Of a DNA stretch of 64,000 nt, positions 1 through 6,843 are shown in pieces; the stretch's first letter is position 1, and each line of letters opens with the position of its first letter. The position numbers and the translations under genes were made by a program. The notes beneath the pieces were generated by a model that saw only the letters and a list, made by a program, of their open reading frames with translations, was not told where the DNA came from and searched no databases. The stretch lies in assembly GCF_001612635.1 (NCBI RefSeq), contig NZ_BDAV01000009.1, positions 248,001 through 312,000 on the forward strand, read 5' to 3'. The stretch is from Nocardia africana NBRC 100379. Lineage in GTDB: Bacteria; Actinomycetota; Actinomycetes; Mycobacteriales; Mycobacteriaceae.

Positions 1-3000
1 CGTGGCTGGTGCGCCGCGAAATCAGCATCGTGTCCACGGTGCCCACCCTGGCCGCCATGTGGCCGCCGGAAGCGCTCGACGCGGTGCGGCTGCTGATCTT
101 CGGCGGCGAGGCGGTTCCCCCGGAACTGGCCGAGCGGCTCGCCGGCAGCGACGACCGCGAAGTGTGGAACACCTACGGCCCCACCGAGGCCACCGTCGTG
201 GCGTGCGCGGCACAGCTCACCGGCACGCCGCCCGTGCGCATCGGATTGCCGTTGGACGGCTGGGATCTGGCCGTCGTCGACCCCGACGGCACGCCGGTCG
301 CCGAGGGACAAGCCGGTGAACTGGTGATCGGCGGCGTCGGACTCGCCCGCTACCTCGACCCGGCCAAGGACGCCGAGAAGTACGCGCCGATGCCGGCCCT
401 GGGATGGCAGCGCGCCTACCGCTCCGGCGACATGGTGCGCAACGACTCCGCCGGACTGGTCTTCCTCGGCCGCGCCGACGACCAGGTCAAGGTCGGAGGA
501 CGGCGGATCGAACTCGGCGAACTCGACGCCGCGCTGCAGCACCTGCCCGGCGTCACCGCCGCCGCGGCCGCCGTGCGCACCACCGCCACGGGCACCCCGA
601 TCCTCGTGGGTTATCTGTCCACCGGCGACGACGGCATCGACCTGACGCGTGCGCGGGAACTGCTCGCCGAACGACTGCCCGCGGCCCTCGTGCCCCGGCT
701 GGCCGTACTGGACGAATTGCCCACGCGCACATCGGGAAAGGTCGACCGTGACGCGCTGCCGTGGCCGCTGCCCGGCGCCGACGGCGAACTCGGCGCCGGA
801 CTGGACGGCACCGCGTATTGGCTTGCGGGACTGTGGCATTCGGTGCTCGGCGCCGATGTCGACGGACTCGATTCGGATTTCTTCGACCTCGGTGGCGGTT
901 CGCTGTCGGCGGCGCAGCTGGTCACCGCGCTGCGTGAACGGCTGCCGCAGATCACCGTCGCCGACCTCTACGATCATCCGCGCCTCGGGGCGCTGGCCGA
1001 ATTCATCGACGCCGCCGCCCCCACCGAACAGGCGCCCACCCGCCACGTCACCCCGACACCGCGGCGCGCGCAATGGATCCAGGTGCTGGCCTCGGTGCCG
1101 CTGACCACCCTCACCGGGCTGCAATGGCTCACCTGGCTCGGCGTGGTCACCAATATCGCCACCCGCTTCGGTGCGCTGCCGTGGATGCCGGGACTGTCGT
1201 GGTGGTGGGCGCTGGCCGGATTCGTGCTGTTCATCTCACCGCCCGGCCGGATGGCGATCTGCGTGGCCGGCGCCCGCATCCTGCTGCGCGGCGTGCGTCC
1301 CGGCAGCTACCCGCGCGGCGGCTCGGTCCATCTGCGCCTGTGGACCGCGGTGCGGATGGCCGAGGCGGCGGGCGCGGAAAACCTCTCCGGCGCACCGTGG
1401 ATGGTGCCGTTCGCCCGCGCGCTGGGGGCACGCATCGGGCGCGGTGTCGATCTGCACACGCTGCCGCCGGTCACCGGCATGCTCGAACTCGGCGACGGCT
1501 GCAGCGTCGAACCGGAAGTGGATCTGGCCGGATACTGGATCGACGGCGACCTCGTGCACATCGGGGAAATCCGCATCGGCCCCGGCGCGGTGGTCGGTTC
1601 CCGCTCCACGGTGATGCCCGGCGCGGTGATCGGCAAGAACGCCGTCATCGAACCCGGCTCGGCGGTATTCGGAAAGGTGAAAGCCGGCCAGAGCTGGGCC
1701 GGATCGCCCGCGGTGAAAGTCGGTCCCGCCGAACATCGCTGGCCCGCCACCACACCGCCGCGCGCGCTGCACTGGGTCCTCGCCTTCGGTGTGACCTCGA
1801 TGCTGCTGTCGGCGCTGCCGGTGATCGCGCTCGCCGCGGGCGGACTCCTGTTGGCCTGGTGGATCCGCGACGAAACCACCCTCACCGGGGCGCTGGCGCA
1901 CGCGATGCTGATGCTGCCGGTGGCCGCGCTGATCGTGCTCGCCGTCTTCGCCGCGGTGACCGTCGTCGCGATCCGGGTGCTCGCGATCGGATTGACCGAG
2001 GGCTACCACCCGGTGCGCAGCCGCGTCGGCTGGCAGGCCTGGGCCACCGAACGGCTCACCGACTCCGCGCGCACCTTCCTGTTCCCGCTGTATGCCAGCC
2101 TGCTCACCCCGCTGTGGCTGCGGCTGCTCGGCGCCGACGTCGGCAAGGGCGTCGAGGCGTCGACGGTGCTGCTGCTGCCGAAATTCACCAAGGTCGCCGA
2201 CGGGGCGTTCCTCGCCGACGACACCATGATCGCCGGCTACGAACTCGGTGGCGGCTGGATGCACATCGGCGGCGCCAAGGTGGGAAAGCGGGCGTTTCTG
2301 GGTAACTCCGGTATGACCGCGCCCGGACGGCGGGTGCCCAAGAACGGTTTGGTGGCGGTGTTGTCGGCGGCTCCGGAGAAGGCGAAAGCGGGTTCGTCGT
2401 GGCTGGGCAGTCCGCCGGTGCGGTTGCGCCGCACCGCCGGTGATTCCGACACCGCCCGCACCTTCGACCCGCCGCTGCGGTTGAAACTGGCCCGCGCGCT
2501 GGTGGAGACCTGCCGGCTCGTCCCGGTGATACTCAGCTTCGGCATCGGGCTCGGTGTGCTGTTCGCGCTGGCCTGGCTGGCCTCCGGGCCCGGATATTGG
2601 CTGGCCGCACTCTGTTCCGGGGTGGTGCTGCTGATCGCCGGCGCCGTGGCCGGCGGGTGCGCGGTGGCGGCGAAATGGCTGATCGTAGGCCGCATTCAGC
2701 GAGTGGAACATCCGCTGTGGAGTTCGTTCGTCTGGCGAAACGAGGTGTGCGACGCGTTCGTGGAAACCGTTGCCGCGCCGTGGTTCGCGCGCGCGGCCAC
2801 CGGCACCGCGGTGATGAACATCTGGCTGCGCGGGCTCGGCGCGCGCATCGGGCGCGGGGTGTGGTGCGAATCGTATTGGCTGCCCGAGGCCGATCTGGTC
2901 AGCCTCGGCGACGGAGCGACCGTGGAACGCGGCTGTGTCGTGCAAACCCATCTGTTCCATGATCGGATCATGTCCATGGACAGCGTGACCCTCGACGCCG

Positions 3001-3167
3001 GTGCCACCCTCGGCCCGCACTGCGTGGCACTGCCGGCGGCCCGCATCGGCGCCGGTGCGACCGTGGGCCCGGCCTCGCTGGTGATGCGCGGGGACACCGT
3101 CCCGCCGTCGACCCGGTGGCAGGGCAATCCGATCGCGCCGTGGCCGGACACCCGGCCCGGCAAGTGA
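1..3167 (+). CDS. Pls/PosA-type NRPS-like membrane enzyme (5' end outside window)
   Basis: The frame is open from the window edge, so the N-terminal part of the adenylation domain is missing. Visible parts, numbered from the GTG at 9: the A5-like motif NTYGPTEATVV, a YRSGD motif, the A10 lysine in TRTSGKVDRD near residue 243, a carrier domain with its phosphopantetheine serine at about residue 298 (DLGGGSLSAAQL), then roughly 700 residues in which hydrophobic spans alternate with three left-handed beta-helix (hexapeptide acyltransferase-like) segments. This order is typical of poly-amino-acid synthetases such as epsilon-polylysine synthetase and of the Pls/PosA family. Those activate one amino acid and couple it repeatedly at the membrane. 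The amino acid cannot be told because the specificity region is cut. A membrane-linked homopolymer or aminoacyl product is inference. The next gene, a peptidase, follows after 13 bases. Confidence 0.88.
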   Translation, partial: WLVRREISIVSTVPTLAAMWPPEALDAVRLLIFGGEAVPPELAERLAGSDDREVWNTYGPTEATVVACAAQLTGTPPVRIGLPLDGWDLAVVDPDGTPVAEGQAGELVIGGVGLARYLDPAKDAEKYAPMPALGWQRAYRSGDMVRNDSAGLVFLGRADDQVKVGGRRIELGELDAALQHLPGVTAAAAAVRTTATGTPILVGYLSTGDDGIDLTRARELLAERLPAALVPRLAVLDELPTRTSGKVDRDALPWPLPGADGELGAGLDGTAYWLAGLWHSVLGADVDGLDSDFFDLGGGSLSAAQLVTALRERLPQITVADLYDHPRLGALAEFIDAAAPTEQAPTRHVTPTPRRAQWIQVLASVPLTTLTGLQWLTWLGVVTNIATRFGALPWMPGLSWWWALAGFVLFISPPGRMAICVAGARILLRGVRPGSYPRGGSVHLRLWTAVRMAEAAGAENLSGAPWMVPFARALGARIGRGVDLHTLPPVTGMLELGDGCSVEPEVDLAGYWIDGDLVHIGEIRIGPGAVVGSRSTVMPGAVIGKNAVIEPGSAVFGKVKAGQSWAGSPAVKVGPAEHRWPATTPPRALHWVLAFGVTSMLLSALPVIALAAGGLLLAWWIRDETTLTGALAHAMLMLPVAALIVLAVFAAVTVVAIRVLAIGLTEGYHPVRSRVGWQAWATERLTDSARTFLFPLYASLLTPLWLRLLGADVGKGVEASTVLLLPKFTKVADGAFLADDTMIAGYELGGGWMHIGGAKVGKRAFLGNSGMTAPGRRVPKNGLVAVLSAAPEKAKAGSSWLGSPPVRLRRTAGDSDTARTFDPPLRLKLARALVETCRLVPVILSFGIGLGVLFALAWLASGPGYWLAALCSGVVLLIAGAVAGGCAVAAKWLIVGRIQRVEHPLWSSFVWRNEVCDAFVETVAAPWFARAATGTAVMNIWLRGLGARIGRGVWCESYWLPEADLVSLGDGATVERGCVVQTHLFHDRIMSMDSVTLDAGATLGPHCVALPAARIGAGATVGPASLVMRGDTVPPSTRWQGNPIAPWPDTRPGK

Positions 3168-3180
3168 AGGCAGGGCGTCG

Positions 3181-4539
3181 GTGAAGCTGGGTAAGGGTGG
3201 CGCCGAGGCGCCGATCGACGACTATCTGCCGCAGAACGGCAACCGCGGCTACCGGGTCTCGCGCTACGAACTGGACCTGGTGTACAAGGTCGCCGCCAAC
3301 CGGCTGACGGGCCGGGCCACCATCACCGCGGTGACCACCGCGGTGCAACCGCGGTTCGCGCTGGATCTGTCGCAAACCCTCAGTGTGGCCAAGGTTTTCG
3401 TCAACGGCGCCAAACCCGCCAAATACACCCACACCCGCGGCAAGCTGACGATCACACCCGCTCGCCCGGTCCCGCCCGGCGCGGCCCTGTCGATCGTGGT
3501 GCACTACGGCGGCACCCCGAAACCGGTGCGCGGGCCGTGGGGTGAGGTCGGCTGGGAGGAACTCACCGACGGCGTGCTCGTCGCGAGCCAGCCCAACGGT
3601 GCGGCGTCCTGGTTCCCGTGCGACGATCACCCCAGCTCCAAGGCGAGCTACCGGATATCGATCACCACCGACTCCCCGTACCACGCACTCGCCAACGGTG
3701 TGCTGACCGCTCGCACCACCAAATCCAGCCAGACCACCTGGGTGTACGAGCAGTCCGAGCCGATGGCCTCCTATCTGGCCACCATTCAGATCGGCCCCTA
3801 CCGGGCCCACCGCATCGACGCCGGACGCGCCACGAAGGTGCCGATGACCGCGGTGCTGCCGCCGCGGCTGCGCCCCGCCTTCGACCACGACTTCGCCCGG
3901 CAACCACAGATGATGGCCGAATTCGAGCGCCGGTTCGGGCCCTACCCGTTCCACGGATACACCGTCGTCGTCACCGACGACGAACTCGAAATCCCCATCG
4001 AGGCACAGGGTTTGTCGATCTTCGGCGCCAACCACTGCGACGGGCAGCGCGGCGCGGAACGGCTCATCGCCCACGAACTGGCCCACCAGTGGTTCGGCAA
4101 CAGCCTCACGGTGCGGCAGTGGCGCGACATCTGGCTGCACGAGGGCTTCGCCTGCTACGCCGAATGGATCTGGTCGCAGGCCGGGGGCGGGCCCAGCGCC
4201 GACCAGCTGGCCCGCGCCGCCCGCCAGAACCTCGCCCGGGCCCCGCAGGACCTCGTGATCGGCGACCCGGGACCGGCATCGATGTTCGACGACCGGGTCT
4301 ACAAACGCGGCGCCCTCACCCTGCACGCGCTGCGCCTGCGTCTCGGCGACGAGGCCTTCTTCACCCTGCTGCGCGACTGGACCGCCCGGCATCGCTACGC
4401 CACCGTCGCCGCCGAGGACTTCACCGACCTCGCCGGCCACTACAGCCCTGCGCCGCTGCGCGACCTGTGGGACGGCTGGCTCTACCGCACCGCGCTGCCC
4501 GAGCTGCCGCAGCACGGCTTGGGCGCGGTCGGCAGCTGA
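3181..4539 (+). CDS. M1 family zinc aminopeptidase-like protein
   Basis: 452 residues, GTG start 13 bases after the NRPS-like gene, with a purine-rich stretch upstream. An N-terminal beta-sheet domain leads into the gluzincin core. The zinc motif HELAHQWFGN is followed 18 residues later by the third ligand in WLHEGFACYAEW. The usual substrate-binding GAMEN motif is replaced by a divergent ELEIPIEAQG segment. The protein ends soon after the thermolysin-like domain, so it lacks the long ERAP-type C-terminal domain, as many actinobacterial short M1 proteins do. It has no signal peptide, which suggests a cytoplasmic enzyme. Its tight spacing suggests co-transcription with the NRPS-like gene and possibly a role in trimming or turning over its product. 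That link is inference. Confidence 0.9.
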   Translation: MKLGKGGAEAPIDDYLPQNGNRGYRVSRYELDLVYKVAANRLTGRATITAVTTAVQPRFALDLSQTLSVAKVFVNGAKPAKYTHTRGKLTITPARPVPPGAALSIVVHYGGTPKPVRGPWGEVGWEELTDGVLVASQPNGAASWFPCDDHPSSKASYRISITTDSPYHALANGVLTARTTKSSQTTWVYEQSEPMASYLATIQIGPYRAHRIDAGRATKVPMTAVLPPRLRPAFDHDFARQPQMMAEFERRFGPYPFHGYTVVVTDDELEIPIEAQGLSIFGANHCDGQRGAERLIAHELAHQWFGNSLTVRQWRDIWLHEGFACYAEWIWSQAGGGPSADQLARAARQNLARAPQDLVIGDPGPASMFDDRVYKRGALTLHALRLRLGDEAFFTLLRDWTARHRYATVAAEDFTDLAGHYSPAPLRDLWDGWLYRTALPELPQHGLGAVGS

Positions 4540-4578
4540 GCCGAATGCCGGCGCGAACGCGAGCGAGCCGGCGGCTCA
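4537..4578. terminator. bidirectional terminator candidate between convergent genes
   Basis: TGAGCC and GCCGGC (4537-4542, 4547-4552) pair with GCCGGC and GGCTCA (4567-4572, 4573-4578), giving 12 base pairs with a 4-base bulge. The stem includes the stop codons of both converging genes. There is no T tract. Confidence 0.5.
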
Positions 4579-5415
4579 GGCGGTGAATCCGACGTCCGCC
4601 AATTGTTTCGCCGCATCGGCCGATTGGCGCAATCCGGCATCGTAGGCGGGGCCCAGCGCGGCCGGGTTGAACACGTCGATGCCGAACACGGCCACCGCAT
4701 CGGCATCGGGGGCGATCGAGATCTCGGTGTCGGCGCCGTGCGCGCGGTCGGCGCGGGTGCGGGGGAACATGTGGGCCAGCGGTTCCATGATCACCACGAC
4801 CTCCGCGCCGGCGGCCAGATCGGCATTGAGCGCCGAGCGCACACCGCCGTCGAAATAGCGGGATTCGCCGATCGGGATCGGCGGGAAGACACCCGGCACG
4901 GAGGTGCTCGCGGCCAGCGCCTGCGGCAATGTCGCGGCGGTGTCGCGGGTCCACACCTGCAGGTCGCCGGTGCCGATATCGACCGTGGTCACGCGCAGGT
5001 CGGCATCCGGCCACTCGGTGACACCGGCCAGCCGGGCGATCCGTTCGACGTGGGCGTCGGGGTCGCCGGCATCGGCGGCCAGCGCCAATTCGCCCATGCG
5101 GCGGCGGATTTCGCGCGCGTCGCCGGGTGCGGTGCGCAGCGAGAAGATCTCGGCGAGCCGACGCGGATCCGGCGCGAACGATGCACCGCCGGATGACCGG
5201 GTGGCCCCGAGATGTTTCAGATCTCCGCCTGCCGCGAGCACGGCACCGACCACCGATCCCGCCGATGTGCCCACGATCCGGTCCGCGCGCGCGGGATCGA
5301 TCCCGGCGGCACGCAATCCGACCATCACCCCCGCCATCCACGCGATCCCCACCGGACCGCCACCACCCAGTACCAATGCGGTGCGGAAACGGTCGGGCGA
5401 GAGTGCGGGACACAT
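4576..5415 (-). CDS. patatin-like phospholipase
   Basis: 279 residues. The N-terminus has the oxyanion-hole motif LVLGGGGPVGIAW (around residues 14-26), the nucleophile elbow GTSAG around residue 50 and the catalytic aspartate motif DGG around residue 190. Together these form the Ser-Asp dyad of patatin-type acyl hydrolases. No signal peptide is visible, so a cytoplasmic or membrane-peripheral lipid hydrolase is likely. The lipid substrate is unknown. A TAATCT -10-like hexamer lies 7 bases before the ATG (5423-5428) and there is no Shine-Dalgarno sequence, so a leaderless mRNA is likely. It is divergent from the TetR gene. Confidence 0.9.
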   Translation of the reverse strand: MCPALSPDRFRTALVLGGGGPVGIAWMAGVMVGLRAAGIDPARADRIVGTSAGSVVGAVLAAGGDLKHLGATRSSGGASFAPDPRRLAEIFSLRTAPGDAREIRRRMGELALAADAGDPDAHVERIARLAGVTEWPDADLRVTTVDIGTGDLQVWTRDTAATLPQALAASTSVPGVFPPIPIGESRYFDGGVRSALNADLAAGAEVVVIMEPLAHMFPRTRADRAHGADTEISIAPDADAVAVFGIDVFNPAALGPAYDAGLRQSADAAKQLADVGFTA

Positions 5416-5483
5416 GCGCGCGAGATTACCGGCGCCCCCTCCGCCGCGCAGCGCCTCGGCCGTATGTGGCCCACACCACCAAG

Positions 5484-5505
5484 TAATAGAGCAACTGCTC
5501 TGTTA
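5484..5505. promoter_or_regulatory. palindromic operator upstream of the TetR gene
   Basis: Half-sites TAATAGAGCA and TGCTCTGTTA are separated by AC and match at 9 of 10 positions as an inverted repeat. The site ends 10 bases before the GTG of the TetR gene and lies between it and the divergent patatin gene. A 22-bp palindrome at this place is typical of an autoregulatory TetR operator. The binding protein is inferred from position only. Confidence 0.65.
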
Positions 5506-5515
5506 TGGTGAGGTC

Positions 5516-6136
5516 GTGCCCCGCCCCCGTATTCACGATCTCGATCTCGTTCTCGACCATGCCGAAGCGCTCGCCGTGGCCGCGGGTGTGCCGGCGGTGA
5601 CGATTCGCGCGGTCGCGGCCGCCAGTGGAATGTCGAACGGGGCGATCTACCACAGTTTCGGTTCGCGCGCGGAACTGGTGGCGCGCATGTGGATTCGCGC
5701 CGCACGCCGGTTCCTGGACGTGCAGAACGAACTCGTCGACGCGGCGCTGGCGGACGGGTCGGGCAGCGATGCCGCCGTGCGGGCGGTCGTGCGTGCGGCC
5801 GAAGCGCCCGCGGAGTTCGCCGACCGATATCCGGCCTCGTCCCGCCTGGTGACGATGCTGCGCCACGACGAGGTGCTCGCCGCGGAACTGCCCGAGAGTG
5901 TGGCCGCCGAGATGCGCGCACAGCATCGTGGGCTCGTCGCGGTGATGCGGAGGTTGTCGGCGCACCTGTGGCAGCGCGAGGACCGGCGCGCGGTCGAGGT
6001 GATCACCGCCTGCATCGTCGATCTGCCCACGGCACTGCTGCTGTCACGTGACCGCCTCGCCGACCCCGACACCCGGATGCGGTTGCGGGCGGCCGTGCAG
6101 GCCGCCGTCAGCGCCGGACCACCACCGAAACACTGA
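5516..6136 (+). CDS. TetR/AcrR family transcriptional regulator
   Basis: 206 residues. The N-terminal helix-turn-helix reads TIRAVAAASGMSNGAIYHSFGSR, split here as TIRAVAAASGMSN then GAIYHSFGSR, which is the classic TetR DNA-binding signature; the rest is a helical ligand-binding domain. The frame is open further upstream, but the GTG at 5516 places the DNA-binding domain at the usual distance from the start and follows GAGGTC. The 22-bp palindrome just upstream suggests autoregulation. The enoyl-CoA isomerase-like gene follows 44 bases later on the same strand and is the likely target, so an acyl-CoA ligand is possible. Confidence 0.9.
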   Translation: MPRPRIHDLDLVLDHAEALAVAAGVPAVTIRAVAAASGMSNGAIYHSFGSRAELVARMWIRAARRFLDVQNELVDAALADGSGSDAAVRAVVRAAEAPAEFADRYPASSRLVTMLRHDEVLAAELPESVAAEMRAQHRGLVAVMRRLSAHLWQREDRRAVEVITACIVDLPTALLLSRDRLADPDTRMRLRAAVQAAVSAGPPPKH

Positions 6137-6180
6137 GCACCGGAAGCACCGGCTACCACCGCAACACCGAAGGAGATCCG

Positions 6181-6834
6181 ATGTCCCCCACCCTCACCTA
6201 CCGCGACACCGTCGCCGTCCTCGACCTCGGCAGCGGCGAGAACCGCTTCTCACCCGAATTCCTCGGCGCCGTGAACGCTCACCTCGACACCGTGGTCGCC
6301 GACGGTGCCACCGGCTTGATCACCACCGCGAGCGGCAAGTTCTACTCCAACGGACTCGACCTGGAGTGGTTGGGCGCCAACGGCGATCGCGCCGCGTGGT
6401 ATGTCGAACAGGTGCAGGGACTGCTGGCACGGGTGCTCACGCTGCCGGTGCCGAGCGTGGCGGCCCTGCCCGGTCACGCCTTCGGCGCCGGCGCGATGCT
6501 GGCCCTCGCACACGACCAGCGCGTCATGCGCGCCGATCGTGGCTACTTCTGCTTCCCCGAGGTCGACATCCGGGTGCCGTTCACCCCGGCGCTGGCCGCG
6601 CTCGTGCGGGCCAAGCTGTCGGCGGAGGCCGTCACCGCCGCCGTGCTCACCGGCCGGCGATTCGGCGGGACCGAAGCGCACGACTACGGCCTGGTCGACG
6701 CCACCGCCGACGCGGGCGCGGAGGTCGAGACCGCCACCGCGCTGCTCGCCCCGCTGGGCGCCAAGGATCAAGGCACCCTGGGATCGATCAAATCGGTGTT
6801 CTACGCCGACGCCTACACCGCCCTGATCGCCTGA
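6181..6834 (+). CDS. enoyl-CoA hydratase/isomerase family protein
   Basis: 217 residues with a clear ribosome binding site (GAAGGAG, 5 bases before the ATG). It has the crotonase fold: the first oxyanion-hole segment is FYSNGLDLEWLG and the second is PGHAFGAGAMLAL. At 217 residues it is shorter than a typical 255-residue hydratase and resembles delta3-delta2-enoyl-CoA isomerases. No paired glutamates typical of hydratases are obvious. It probably moves a double bond or acts on a related acyl-CoA in fatty-acid breakdown. It sits under the likely control of the TetR gene immediately upstream and ends 9 bases from the convergent fusion gene. Confidence 0.85.
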   Translation: MSPTLTYRDTVAVLDLGSGENRFSPEFLGAVNAHLDTVVADGATGLITTASGKFYSNGLDLEWLGANGDRAAWYVEQVQGLLARVLTLPVPSVAALPGHAFGAGAMLALAHDQRVMRADRGYFCFPEVDIRVPFTPALAALVRAKLSAEAVTAAVLTGRRFGGTEAHDYGLVDATADAGAEVETATALLAPLGAKDQGTLGSIKSVFYADAYTALIA

Positions 6835-6843
6835 ACGCGCCGC

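Noticed and set aside
1236..3020. 594-codon open frame on the minus strand inside the NRPS-like gene
   Set aside because: It is antisense to a clear gene, is rich in Arg, Gly and His, and shows no domain. High GC makes long false frames common.
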